Shown: positions 25,666 through 34,729, numbered from the stretch's first letter. The stretch is DNA of 47,302 nt from SIG603 sp964370635 (GCA_964370635.1 CAYJJU010000017.1:1-47302), one strand, 5' to 3'. Program-made: numbers and translations. The notes: generated from the sequence alone by a model not told the origin.

Positions 25666-26934
25666 TTACACCTCCTCCTTATCCGCCTTTAGCACGGCAT
25701 TTAGCATGACAGACGCACCCATGGCGCAGTGCTTGGTGCTTGAGTATTCTTCCTGGCAGTGCGATAATCCTGCTTTTGACTGCACAAAAATCATGGTAGT
25801 AGGTATCATATACGCCACAAACTGAGCGTCATGCCCAGCGCCTGAATGTATGTACTGATGTGAAGCTCCGAGCTCTGTGGCTGATTTTTCCACATGGGAA
25901 ACAAGCTTTTTGTCCCAATATACCGTATCTCTATTCCATGCCTTTTCCACTTCGCACCTACAACCTGACCATGTTTTTTCTTCACAACTTTTAACTATGC
26001 CAAGCACCTCTTCTAAAATTTTCGGGTTTTCGTGTCTTGAGTCTAGCGAAAACTCGAAATAATCTGGCACACAAGTATGGATGTTAGGACCACAAACTAC
26101 CTCACCGGTAGTATATACCAAATCGCTATACCCCAACTTATCTATCTCTTCATGTAGATAAGTTAGTGCCTTACACGCAGCGTAAAAAGCATCTTGCCTT
26201 TTCGGCATTGGAAAAGTTCCTGCATGTGTAGTTTGACCGAAGAACTTTAGCCTATAATTAAACATTCCTAAAACGCAGTCGACTATGCCTATATCCTTGC
26301 CATTATCTTCAAGTATAGGTCCTTGCTCTATATGGGTTTCAAACATGCATAAATATTTGTCCTTTGAAAGCCTGTTTTCCTTTTCTCCTTTAAAGCCTGA
26401 AGCTAAAAGCACCGTGCCAAAACTCTCACCTTTATCAAGCACACTTTTTGAATTTAACATATCAGAAAGAACAAATTTGGGCTTGATATCCTCTGGCAAA
26501 TAGTCATAACAAACAACCCCAGAGGACATCATTGCAGGTGGATACAGTGACCCCTCCTCATTTGTCCAAATCATTGCCGTCAGTGGGTGCTTATGCTCTA
26601 TTTTTTCTAAAACAACGGTTTCTAAAACTTCCATTGCACTAATGACACCTAAAATTCCGTCATAGTTTCCGCCGTTTTTCACAGAGTCGCTGTGCGAGCC
26701 CATGACTATTCGTTTTGCAAATTTGTCTGTGCCGCCTATTGTCGCATAGACGTTCGCCATGTCGTCCATTTCTATTTTAGCCCCAATTTTTGTCATTCTT
26801 TTGACAAATTCATCTCTTGCCATAACGTCTTCTTTTGACAGAGCGTATCTCGTTATTCCACCCTTGCCGTTGTCACCGAATTTTTTAAAAGCATCAATTT
26901 TCTCTTTCATTCTATCAAGACTGCATAAAAACAT
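25666..26934 (-). CDS. Zn-dependent N-carbamoyl-beta-alanine hydrolase (M20 hydantoinase/carbamoylase family)
   Basis: 422 residues from the internal ATG at 26934, chosen because GGAAGG lies about 9 bases upstream and the start is 4 bases past the previous stop. Metal-site motifs of the family are present: MGSHSDSVKNGGNYDG (His81, Asp83, Asp92), TNEEGS (Glu126-127), and HIEQGP (His201). GQTTHAG in the lid domain is also typical. It would hydrolyse N-carbamoyl-beta-alanine to beta-alanine, CO2 and ammonia, the third step of reductive pyrimidine degradation, directly after dihydropyrimidinase. Related enzymes act on allantoate or carbamoyl amino acids, but the neighbours favour ureidopropionase. 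Confidence 0.88.
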   Translation of the reverse strand: MFLCSLDRMKEKIDAFKKFGDNGKGGITRYALSKEDVMARDEFVKRMTKIGAKIEMDDMANVYATIGGTDKFAKRIVMGSHSDSVKNGGNYDGILGVISAMEVLETVVLEKIEHKHPLTAMIWTNEEGSLYPPAMMSSGVVCYDYLPEDIKPKFVLSDMLNSKSVLDKGESFGTVLLASGFKGEKENRLSKDKYLCMFETHIEQGPILEDNGKDIGIVDCVLGMFNYRLKFFGQTTHAGTFPMPKRQDAFYAACKALTYLHEEIDKLGYSDLVYTTGEVVCGPNIHTCVPDYFEFSLDSRHENPKILEEVLGIVKSCEEKTWSGCRCEVEKAWNRDTVYWDKKLVSHVEKSATELGASHQYIHSGAGHDAQFVAYMIPTTMIFVQSKAGLSHCQEEYSSTKHCAMGASVMLNAVLKADKEEV

Positions 26935-26938
26935 ATTT

Positions 26939-27340
26939 TCACCCTTCCTTAAAATTATTTGGCCGTATACATTTTTCAAGCATATCTGCTATCTCCTCTT
27001 TGCTCACACTAAATACAGGCCCCTCTTTTCCGTTTTCATCTTCAAATATAAACACACATTTATCATCCCAGTCACTTATCGTGAGTTTCTTTGGTGTATT
27101 TGTTCCTATATTTTTATAAATCTGCTTTTTATTTCTTACAAAACCAAAAAGCTGTCCATCCCATGGTATTTTATAAGAAAGCTTTTTGCCAAAATCTTTT
27201 TTCAAATCCATCAGCACCACAATTTCACTTATACCGTGAGGAACATCTTTTTCCTCGTAATTTACAAGTCTAAACTGGTTTGGTAAAAAAATATCAGATA
27301 ATTTGCATTCTTTAATTTCATCATAATGTTTTCTCATCAT
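26939..27340 (-). CDS. Small conserved-looking protein of unknown function in the pyrimidine operon
   Basis: 133 residues, not recognised. It has no signal peptide, membrane segment or cysteine-rich motif apart from two isolated cysteines. Notable segments are IPWDGQLFGFVRNKKQIYKN and ISDWDDKCVFIFEDENGKEG, suggesting a small alpha/beta fold. GGAG precedes the double ATG, and the second ATG is equally possible as the start. It lies between the aminotransferase (9-base gap) and the carbamoylase (4-base gap), so it is co-transcribed and probably serves pyrimidine catabolism. Candidate roles are an accessory or regulatory subunit; none can be chosen from the sequence. Confidence 0.75.
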   Translation of the reverse strand: MMRKHYDEIKECKLSDIFLPNQFRLVNYEEKDVPHGISEIVVLMDLKKDFGKKLSYKIPWDGQLFGFVRNKKQIYKNIGTNTPKKLTISDWDDKCVFIFEDENGKEGPVFSVSKEEIADMLEKCIRPNNFKEG

Positions 27341-27349
27341 ATCACTCCA

Positions 27350-28672
27350 TTAAATCATTTTGTCGACTTCATATAATACTTCGTCCACTTTTTTCAATTC
27401 TTCTACAAGTTGCCCTTTTGCGATTATCAGTGGTGGACAAATAAGTATCATATTTTCGTGTGTATAGGTCATAAAACCCCTTGCCTTTAACATCCCGTTA
27501 ATTTTTGGCATAAGACCCTCGGGATCTTTACCATATGGCACAAGTGCCTCTTTTGTGTCTTTGTTTTTTACAAGTTCTACTGCGCTAAAAAGCCCTATAT
27601 ATCTCACATCACCTACGCAGGGATGAGTTTCCTTAAGTTTTTCAAGCTCATAAGCTAAAGTTTCTCCCACTGCGTTTACATTTTCTAAAATATTATTTTC
27701 TTTATAGTATTTTATGCATGCAATTCCGGCAGAGCAGGCAAGTGGATGACCACTGTATGTAAGACCGCAGGAAAGGAAGTTATCATCAAAATATTCTGCT
27801 ATTTCTTTGCTAACGCATACACCGCCAAGCTGAGTGTAACCCGATGTGACACCTTTTGCAAAAACCACTATGTCAGGTTTTATGTTGAAGTTTTCAAAGC
27901 CAAACATCTTTCCCGTTCTGCCAAAACCTGTCATAACCTCGTCACAAATCATTATAATAGAAAATTCGTCGCATATAGCCCTTACGCCCTCCATATAGCC
28001 TTTTGGAGGAATGATAATTCCATTGGAGCCTGTTATAGATTCCATTACTATGGCCGCCACATTTTGAGGACCTTCATATATGACTTGCTCTCTAAGTTTT
28101 GTAACATAGTAATTCGCTGCCTCTTCCTCAGTTTTAAATGGGATAATCTCCCTATACACATAAGGATCCATAAATTTTACAAAGCCCGACATTGAAGGTT
28201 GAAGTGTATAACCTCTTGGTTCACCTGTCAAATTTCCTGCACCGTAAGTTGAACCATGATAACTTCTATATCTTGAAAACACTTTGTGCTTACCTGTAAC
28301 CATCCTTGCCATTTTCACCGCATTTTCGTTGGCATCAGCTCCGCCGTTTGTAAAAAAGATTTTTCCCATATTATCAGGCATAAGCTCAATTATAGTTTTT
28401 GCAAGTTCTCCCCTTACTTCACTGCCGTAAGACGGACCTATAAAGCAGTATTTATCCGCCTGTGTTTTTATTGCCTCTACTATTTCTTTATTTCCATGCC
28501 CCACATTTAGGTTTACAAGTTGCGATGACATATCGGTGTATCTGTTGCCATCTGTATCCCACATATAGATGCCCTCTGCTTTTTCTATAACAACAGGGTC
28601 AATTCCTCTTTGTTTTGACCATGACTGCATATTATATTTTGTGTGATTTAGTTTTATTGTGCTTTTGTTCAT
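27350..28672 (-). CDS. Class-III aminotransferase, probable beta-alanine:2-oxo acid aminotransferase
   Basis: 440 residues from the ATG at 28672, which has AGGAG 8 bases upstream; an earlier ATG would include that site. PLP-fold motifs are FFTNGGADANENAVKMAR, YHGSTYG, ICDEVMTGFGRTGKMF (Asp244 contacts the pyridine N) and FAKGVTSGY with the Schiff-base Lys273. These are omega-aminotransferase features. In this operon the natural substrate is beta-alanine from uracil, or 3-aminoisobutyrate from thymine, giving malonate or methylmalonate semialdehyde. The gene follows pucR closely and precedes the unknown 133-residue protein. The substrate is inferred from context. Confidence 0.87.
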   Translation of the reverse strand: MNKSTIKLNHTKYNMQSWSKQRGIDPVVIEKAEGIYMWDTDGNRYTDMSSQLVNLNVGHGNKEIVEAIKTQADKYCFIGPSYGSEVRGELAKTIIELMPDNMGKIFFTNGGADANENAVKMARMVTGKHKVFSRYRSYHGSTYGAGNLTGEPRGYTLQPSMSGFVKFMDPYVYREIIPFKTEEEAANYYVTKLREQVIYEGPQNVAAIVMESITGSNGIIIPPKGYMEGVRAICDEFSIIMICDEVMTGFGRTGKMFGFENFNIKPDIVVFAKGVTSGYTQLGGVCVSKEIAEYFDDNFLSCGLTYSGHPLACSAGIACIKYYKENNILENVNAVGETLAYELEKLKETHPCVGDVRYIGLFSAVELVKNKDTKEALVPYGKDPEGLMPKINGMLKARGFMTYTHENMILICPPLIIAKGQLVEELKKVDEVLYEVDKMI

Positions 28673-28686
28673 TTTTATTTCTCCTG

Positions 28687-29844
28687 TCATTTAATTATTT
28701 TTAATATAGAAAACGCAAGTGCTATGTCTGCATTTTCTTTAATGCTTAGACCCGTACCCATTATCTCTTTGATTTTTTTAATTTTATAATTTATTGTGTT
28801 TCGGTGTATAAGGTTCACTTCTGCCACTTTTTGTACACTTCCGTCATTTTCAATATACTCCTCTAAAATCTTGCACAAGTCACCTTTATTTTGCCTGTCA
28901 TACTCTATAAGCTCTCCTAAGACACTGTTGCAGTAGCCTTTTAATAGCTCCTCATTTTTAATGTCAAAAAGTAATTTATATACGCCCATATCCTTGTAAA
29001 ACATCAACTCTTTCAAGCTTATACGTGCCACTTTTAACGCCGATATACTCTGCTCGTAAATTTTTAATAACGCCAAATATCCGTCTACACTTTCCGATAC
29101 ACCGATATGGAAATTTATATCTTTTATGTGCCTTGTATTTTTTAAAATTGCCGTTTTAATTTTTACAATATCTTCATCTTTAATGTTTTGATATATGAGT
29201 ATCAAGCATTTATTCCATATAAAAAACCCTCTAGGTAAATTATTCACCCTTGATTCTTTTAAAAGAGATAATCTTATTTCTGCAAGCATTTTTTTGCTTA
29301 TATTCAAGTTATCAACCAAAAACTTTATTGCAACAACTTTATAGATTGATTTTTCACTAAATCCTGCCTTTTTAAATGCTACTGTGTAGCCCTCTTGATT
29401 TTCGGGATTGGTGATTAAATTTTTAAATGCCTCTGCAAGGCTTTGCTCTACTTTCTCATCACTTATTATTATTCGACAAAACTCATATGTTAAGTCAATA
29501 AGCCTTATCTCCCAAGGCAGTGAAAAAAGCGCAAAATCGTTTTGCTCACAGTAAACTATAACTTGTGGTGGAATTTGCTTTATATAAGGTCCGATGTTCA
29601 CCACCAGTCCGCTTGAATTATTTTGCTTTAAACTTTTCACAAAGTCCAAGAGATATTTTTCATCTTGATGTGCAATTCCCGTTGTAAATATAAGTTCGTT
29701 TCCGTGAAGAAAATCAGGCACTTCTGTGTCCTCTACCATGTGAACCCACCTGACAGGATTTTCAAGACCCTTTTTCCCTGCAAGAAGTTTTAAGTTGTAT
29801 TTTTTCTCAGCTTTTATAAAGAGTCTATTTAAACTGATAGCCAT
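28687..29844 (-). CDS. PucR-family transcriptional regulator
   Basis: 385 residues. The N-terminal PucR-type domain has NPVRWVHMVEDTEVPDFLHG and NELIFTTGIA (about 28-58). A GGDEF-like middle region follows. The C-terminal helix-turn-helix reads NLIHRNTINYKIKKIKEIMG (about 345-365), the pattern of HTH_30. PucR proteins control purine or pyrimidine catabolism in Firmicutes. Its ATG directly follows the PreA stop (TAAATG) with a weak ribosome site, so it is probably translated at a lower level by coupling. Being inside the operon it controls, it is likely autoregulated; the ligand is unknown. Confidence 0.87.
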   Translation of the reverse strand: MAISLNRLFIKAEKKYNLKLLAGKKGLENPVRWVHMVEDTEVPDFLHGNELIFTTGIAHQDEKYLLDFVKSLKQNNSSGLVVNIGPYIKQIPPQVIVYCEQNDFALFSLPWEIRLIDLTYEFCRIIISDEKVEQSLAEAFKNLITNPENQEGYTVAFKKAGFSEKSIYKVVAIKFLVDNLNISKKMLAEIRLSLLKESRVNNLPRGFFIWNKCLILIYQNIKDEDIVKIKTAILKNTRHIKDINFHIGVSESVDGYLALLKIYEQSISALKVARISLKELMFYKDMGVYKLLFDIKNEELLKGYCNSVLGELIEYDRQNKGDLCKILEEYIENDGSVQKVAEVNLIHRNTINYKIKKIKEIMGTGLSIKENADIALAFSILKIIK

Positions 29845-31320
29845 TTATACTTCACCACTTTTCACTCTTTTACTCTCACTTATCGCACCTGCCGGACATA
29901 CAAGTCTGCACAAATGGCATCCCACGCATTTTTTTGCTATAAGTTTCACCTTGCCCTCTACTATGTCTATCGCCTGATGACCTGCATCAAAGCAGGATAT
30001 GTAACATCTTTTACAGTCAGTGCATTTAATTTTATCAAAAACAGGATATACTTTTGTCTGCCTGTCAAGCAAATCTGCACTGCAAATATTTTGAAGCGCC
30101 TTACCGACTAAGTCGCTTAATTTTTCTATGTTATTTTCAAAAAGGTAATTTGAAAGTCCCGATATTAAATCGCCTATTATTCTATACCCATACTCCATTA
30201 CCGCGGTGGTAATTTGTATGTTAGAACTGCCAAGGCTTATAAAATCTATGGCATCTTTAAAATTTTCAATTCCACCCATACCACTAATTGGTATATCTTT
30301 TAATTCACTGCACTTAGCCATATCGGAAATAAATCTTAAAGCTATAGGCTTTACCGAGCGACCTGAGTAGCCCGACACTGCCGATTTACCACCCACATTA
30401 GGTGCACTTACCAAATTTTCGTATTTTACATCGCTTATACTTTTTATTGTGTTTATTGCGGCAAGTGCGTCTGCCCCTGCCTCTACCGCCGCTATCGCCG
30501 GAATTTCCATATTTCCAATATTCGGTGTCATTTTTGCCATTATTGGCAAACCTGTACCTTTTTTAGTTGCTAAGGTATATTTTTTTACAAGTTCTGGGTC
30601 TTGCCCTACGTCTGAACCCAAACCATCTTCTGACATATGAGGGCACGAGAAATTACATTCTATTAAATCACAACCGGCCTCTTGGGAAAGTCTTGCAAGC
30701 TCGGTCCATTCGTTTTCATTTTGACCCATAATTGATGACACAATTACTTTATTTGGAAAATCTTTTTTAAGTCTTTTCAAAACCGCTAAGTCGTCTTCGA
30801 GTTTTTTATCCGATATTTGCTCCAGATTTTTAAATCCCACAAAACTCCTATGAGAATCCCTGCTGACCCCAAATCTGGGAGAAACTTCCTTAGGCTCATA
30901 AAAACCTATGGTTTTATAAACTATGCCTGCCCAGCCCATATTTAAAGCTTTAGCACACATTTCATATCCACTTGCCACAACTGACGAGGAGAGGAAGAAT
31001 GGATTTTCACATTTAACCCCACAAAAATCTATACTTAAATCTCTTTTACGCACCTCTAATTTTTTTAAACTTTGTCCTATCTCTTTAATTCTTATGGGAG
31101 TATCAAAATGCACACAAGCTTTTTGGCAAGGAGCGTCACAGTCTTTGCAAGTTTCACTATTAATCTCTTCGCCTGCCGCCACTTTATTTTTAAATTTAAG
31201 CGAAAATATTGCCTTTGCAGGGTCTTTTCCTTTACTACAAGCCTTGGTGCATTTTGCATCAAAACATAAAAGACATCTCGCAAGCTCTGCCGCCCTTATT
31301 AAATCAGTATAGACATTCAT
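29845..31320 (-). CDS. preA: Dihydropyrimidine dehydrogenase, PreA type with an extra N-terminal Fe-S domain
   Basis: 491 residues from the ATG at 31320 (GAGGG 8 bases upstream). The FMN barrel has the DPD-type active site CNFSCPH with catalytic Cys226, then GQDPELVKKY and NTIKSI. A C-terminal ferredoxin domain carries two 4Fe-4S sets (Cys433/436/439/443 and 465/468/471/475). E. coli PreA is about 411 residues; the extra about 85 N-terminal residues hold two cysteine sets (Cys16/19/24/28 and 58/61/65/69), the second in CKDCDAPCQKAC. This resembles the N-terminal domain of animal DPD or the PreT end. It reduces uracil or thymine to the dihydro form. No PreT flavoprotein is adjacent, so the electron donor is uncertain. 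Confidence 0.9.
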   Translation of the reverse strand: MNVYTDLIRAAELARCLLCFDAKCTKACSKGKDPAKAIFSLKFKNKVAAGEEINSETCKDCDAPCQKACVHFDTPIRIKEIGQSLKKLEVRKRDLSIDFCGVKCENPFFLSSSVVASGYEMCAKALNMGWAGIVYKTIGFYEPKEVSPRFGVSRDSHRSFVGFKNLEQISDKKLEDDLAVLKRLKKDFPNKVIVSSIMGQNENEWTELARLSQEAGCDLIECNFSCPHMSEDGLGSDVGQDPELVKKYTLATKKGTGLPIMAKMTPNIGNMEIPAIAAVEAGADALAAINTIKSISDVKYENLVSAPNVGGKSAVSGYSGRSVKPIALRFISDMAKCSELKDIPISGMGGIENFKDAIDFISLGSSNIQITTAVMEYGYRIIGDLISGLSNYLFENNIEKLSDLVGKALQNICSADLLDRQTKVYPVFDKIKCTDCKRCYISCFDAGHQAIDIVEGKVKLIAKKCVGCHLCRLVCPAGAISESKRVKSGEV

Positions 31321-31341
31321 AGCCTTTTCCCTCACTTATCT

Positions 31342-32697
31342 TTATTTTAGGGTGCATTTAATAAATTCTCCCACACCCCTGTCGCCTTTAAACTCTCCAT
31401 TTTCATAAACTAAATTTCCTCTTAAATATGTTTTAATCGGATAACCTTTAAGTTTTACGCCCTCCCAAATTGTATGGTCGCAGTTTGAGTGCATGAGTTC
31501 ATTTCCCGTCGTAAAATCTATATTTTTATCATAAATTACTATATCTGCGTCTTTTCCAATGCTTATAGAGCCTTTGTTCTTACAACCAAATATTTTAGCA
31601 GGGTTTTCACAACATAACTCTACCGCTTTTTGAAAGGTAATTTTCCCAATATTTGCCGCACTTAGCATGTATGGGAACATGTTTTCTATTCCTGCACAAC
31701 CATTTGGAATTTTTGTAAAGTCCTTTTCTCCCCATTTCTTTTCAAATGAGTTAAACGGACAGTGGTCAGTCGCAACAGTGTCTATATGCCCGCTGTTTAT
31801 GGCTTTCCAAAGTGCTTCTTTGCTCTCCTTCCCTTTTATAGGCGGTGAACACACAAAATTTATGCCATCTTCTCTTTTATAAACATCACTTGTAAATTCT
31901 AGGTACTGTGGACAAGTTTCTGCATATATTTTAAGTCCTTGCTCCTTTGCCTTTATCACTTCTTCTACACCCTCTTTGCAGGCTAAGTGAACTATGTAAA
32001 GCGATGAATTTGCAGCTTTTGCAAGTGCTATTGCCCTGTGGTCTGCCTCAGCTTCAACAAACTCTGGTCTTGACTTATAATGATACCAAGCAGATGTTTT
32101 CCCCTGTTTTAAATAATCTTTTGTAAGTGTGTCTATGATTTCTTTATTTTCTGCATGGACCGCAATTAAAGCGCCGTATTCTTTGCTTTTTTCTAGCACT
32201 TTATAAAAAACACCGTCGCTTACACCAAAGTCATACACCATAAAAACTTTAAAAGAAGGCACACCAAAGTCTACTGCTTCTTTCATAGACTCTAATAAAC
32301 CGCCTGAAATATCCTTTACTGCAACATGAAACGAGTAGTCAACGCAGGCATTTCCTGCACAAAGCTTATCTCGCCTTTTTACAGCATCAACCATATTTTC
32401 TCCAAAATCTTGCAGTACAAAGTCAAAAACCGTTGTGGTTCCACCACACGCAGCCGCTCTGGTGCCCGTAAAATAATCATCTGACGAAACTGTGCCGCCA
32501 AAAGGCATTTCAAGATGAGTGTGTGCATCAATCGCACCGGGTAAAACAAGCTTATCACTTGCATCTACTATGTTTTTACAGTTTGTTTCATCGATTTTTT
32601 CTGATATCTCTATAATTTTGCCGTCTTTAATTCCTATATCCGCCAAAAACGTTTCATGTGCATTGCAAACCATGCCGTTTTTTATTATTAAATCCAT
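31342..32697 (-). CDS. hydA: Dihydropyrimidinase (D-hydantoinase family)
   Basis: 451 residues from the ATG at 32697, chosen because AGAGGG lies about 9 bases upstream and the protein then begins MDLIIKNG like the family. The two-metal amidohydrolase site is complete: DAHTHLEMPFGG (His59, His61), the carboxylated lysine in SFKVFMVYD (Lys150), His181 (VHAEN), His237 (VHLA), and Asp311 (ATDHCPF). It opens dihydrouracil to N-carbamoyl-beta-alanine. It is the first enzyme gene after the transporter genes, 21 bases before preA, so the operon encodes uptake first and then degradation. Confidence 0.92.
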   Translation of the reverse strand: MDLIIKNGMVCNAHETFLADIGIKDGKIIEISEKIDETNCKNIVDASDKLVLPGAIDAHTHLEMPFGGTVSSDDYFTGTRAAACGGTTTVFDFVLQDFGENMVDAVKRRDKLCAGNACVDYSFHVAVKDISGGLLESMKEAVDFGVPSFKVFMVYDFGVSDGVFYKVLEKSKEYGALIAVHAENKEIIDTLTKDYLKQGKTSAWYHYKSRPEFVEAEADHRAIALAKAANSSLYIVHLACKEGVEEVIKAKEQGLKIYAETCPQYLEFTSDVYKREDGINFVCSPPIKGKESKEALWKAINSGHIDTVATDHCPFNSFEKKWGEKDFTKIPNGCAGIENMFPYMLSAANIGKITFQKAVELCCENPAKIFGCKNKGSISIGKDADIVIYDKNIDFTTGNELMHSNCDHTIWEGVKLKGYPIKTYLRGNLVYENGEFKGDRGVGEFIKCTLK

Positions 32698-32719
32698 ATA
32701 TACACACCCTCTAATTTGC

Positions 32720-32747
32720 TTTGTGGGCAAATTATATTGCCCACAAA
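32720..32747 (-). other. Intercistronic hairpin between the binding-protein and dihydropyrimidinase genes
   Basis: TTTGTGGGCAA (32720-32730), a 6-base loop, TTGCCCACAAA (32737-32747): a perfect 11-bp stem in the 63-base gap. No T-run follows on the minus strand, so it is probably not a terminator. It may mark an mRNA 3' end or processing site that protects the upstream transporter message and separates its level from that of the enzymes. Confidence 0.55.
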
Positions 32748-32760
32748 ACATTTTAATTAA

Positions 32761-33882
32761 TTATTTTTTATAAACCAGCACTATTCCTGAACGTTGGTAA
32801 ACTTGAGCCACTTGTACTAAGTCCATGCCACCTGCGTTTGCCGCTATTAGGTTTGACACCCATGTCACACCAAAGTCTACTGTGCCATTGTTTACAGCCG
32901 TCGTTTCGCCTATGTCGCCGCCACCTGGAATAATCGTAACTGTTAGTCCAACTTCATCATAATAGCCCTTTGCCGCCGCCACGTAGTAGCCCATAAACTG
33001 GCTTTGTGGCAACCATTTAAGTTGGATAGAAACCTCTGTTTTTTCAGGTGTACCAAAGTCTTCCATTTCAAGGAAAGAAGTGTCGCGGATATCGTCTAAA
33101 GTCATGGCAGCCAGTGCATCTGCCGCTGTTTGGTCGGCAAGTGTTATGTAGTCTTTAGCAAGCTCAAGTGTTTGCTCCATTGCCTCTTCGTCCATGTCGC
33201 CATAGTCTGAAACCGTGTTACCTTGTGTATCTGTAGTTACAAGTTTTGCAACTTCTGCCGCCATATACGCTTGATGTTCTGATGATACAGACGAGCCTGC
33301 CTCGTATACTATTTGAGCCGCTTCTTCTGGATTTTCACACGCATATTCCCAGCCTTTTAGCGATGCGCTTACAAATGCCGCAACCGTGTTTGGATTTTCT
33401 GCCGCAAAAGTTTTTGTTGTGAAAATGTTATCTTCAAGCATTGCAACACCTTCATCATTCATGTCGATATATCCCACGGTGTCGCCATATGCATATCCGC
33501 CTTCATAGTCATTTACAACTAAACCAAGTTCATTATAGGTCATTGCAGATGCAAGAGTTATCGAGTCATCGTCAAAACCGTCCATGTCAAAGTTTTGTGA
33601 AAGATATGTTGTTGGTTGATCGTATTTTGACAAAAGCGCCATGATTTCATACTCGTTTCCAAGACCCCAGTTACCAACCTTACCCTCTGTTGCCGCAGCG
33701 ATAATTCTATCCTGTGTTGAAAGGTCTTCGCTTTCGGTCTCGTCTGCACTTTCGCTTTCTGATACCTGTGTGCTCTCAGATGTGTCCTCTGACGTACTTT
33801 GTGATGGTGCACCTGTGCAGGCTGTCACACTGCCGGCAATCATGCACGCCATTATAAATGCCAAAATTCTTTTCTTTTTCAT
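32761..33882 (-). CDS. Circularly permuted NMT1/ThiY-type substrate-binding lipoprotein
   Basis: 373 residues. Lipoprotein signal with lipobox SVTAC (Cys22), then an acidic Ser/Thr/Glu linker. In ordinary members the order is KVSIQLKWLPQSQFMGYY... to QVYQRSGLLLVSK, then GKKVGNWGLGNEYE... to the C-terminus. Here the order is reversed. Residues about 66-276 are the usual second half (KVGNWGLGNEYEIMALLSKY, SAMTYNELGLVV, GYIDMNDEGVAMLED, EHQAYMAAEVAKLV). Residues about 282-373 are the usual first half (VSIQLKWLPQSQFMGYYVAA, VDFGVTWVSNLIAAN, QVYQRSGIVLVYKK and stop). The frame is continuous, so this reads as a genuine circular permutation. It lies after its two permease genes, and the ligand is probably a pyrimidine or a related compound. 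Confidence 0.88.
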   Translation of the reverse strand: MKKKRILAFIMACMIAGSVTACTGAPSQSTSEDTSESTQVSESESADETESEDLSTQDRIIAAATEGKVGNWGLGNEYEIMALLSKYDQPTTYLSQNFDMDGFDDDSITLASAMTYNELGLVVNDYEGGYAYGDTVGYIDMNDEGVAMLEDNIFTTKTFAAENPNTVAAFVSASLKGWEYACENPEEAAQIVYEAGSSVSSEHQAYMAAEVAKLVTTDTQGNTVSDYGDMDEEAMEQTLELAKDYITLADQTAADALAAMTLDDIRDTSFLEMEDFGTPEKTEVSIQLKWLPQSQFMGYYVAAAKGYYDEVGLTVTIIPGGGDIGETTAVNNGTVDFGVTWVSNLIAANAGGMDLVQVAQVYQRSGIVLVYKK

Positions 33883-33934
33883 AACTTATTACCTCTCTTT
33901 TTTTAATATATAATCAAAATTAGATTATCAAAAT

Positions 33935-34729
33935 TTATGTTCTTCTCTTTTTAAGAACTATGCCCTCTACGATAAGCAGTGCTATATACATGATAATTCC
34001 TATCAAACAGGCTATTACTATATAGCTCCACGCCGTGGCATATTGGGCTATCAATATACTTTCCCTTATCTGTCTTCCGACTCCTGTGATATACTCTGCA
34101 AAATACTCTGAGACCAAGGTACTTATTACACTTGCAGGAACACTTACCCTAAGGGCCGTAAATATGTATGGTATGCTGTTTGGGAAGCGCAGTTTAAATA
34201 AAACTCTCAGCTTTCCACAGGCGTAGGATTTCATCAAATCTTCTGAAAATGGCTTTAATTCATTCATGCCTCTATAAGCATTTACACTCATTGCGGCAGT
34301 ACACATTATCATGACAACTATTATTTTTGCAACCATGCTCCTAACAGGAGCCTCAGGGCTTATGTCCTTAGTCCAGTTTGCAATTACAGGTGCTAGGGCG
34401 ACTATTGGCACCGCATTAAACGCCGATACTATTGTAAGTCCACCAACACCATAGGTTCTAAAAAACGTCGCTATCATCGCAATAAAATATCCTAAGAGCG
34501 AACCAAGTATAAGTCCCGGAATAATCACGCTTACAGTCGATGCCACGTTCCACATGATTGTTTCAATATTATCTGATATTATTGAAACAATCCTTTCAGG
34601 AAGCGGTAGCACATACACATCTGTATTTAAAATCTTATGTAGAGTCTCGGTTTGCCACAAAGCATAAATCACTGCCGCAAGTATTAAAGGGCATAAGACC
34701 GTGGTCACTTTTTCTTTAGTTATTCTCAC
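33935..34729 (-). CDS. ABC importer permease (second), BPD type
   Basis: 264 residues with about six membrane segments and the EAA-type loop SYACGKLRVLFKLRFPNSIPYIFTALR split across about 168-195. This is the SsuC/TauC/ThiX-like type-I importer permease. It overlaps the preceding permease by 14 bases. Two different permeases suggest a heterodimeric membrane channel, with one ATPase gene (35583) and the permuted binding protein (32761). The substrate is inferred from the operon as a pyrimidine or pyrimidine catabolite. Confidence 0.87.
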   Translation of the reverse strand: MRITKEKVTTVLCPLILAAVIYALWQTETLHKILNTDVYVLPLPERIVSIISDNIETIMWNVASTVSVIIPGLILGSLLGYFIAMIATFFRTYGVGGLTIVSAFNAVPIVALAPVIANWTKDISPEAPVRSMVAKIIVVMIMCTAAMSVNAYRGMNELKPFSEDLMKSYACGKLRVLFKLRFPNSIPYIFTALRVSVPASVISTLVSEYFAEYITGVGRQIRESILIAQYATAWSYIVIACLIGIIMYIALLIVEGIVLKKRRT

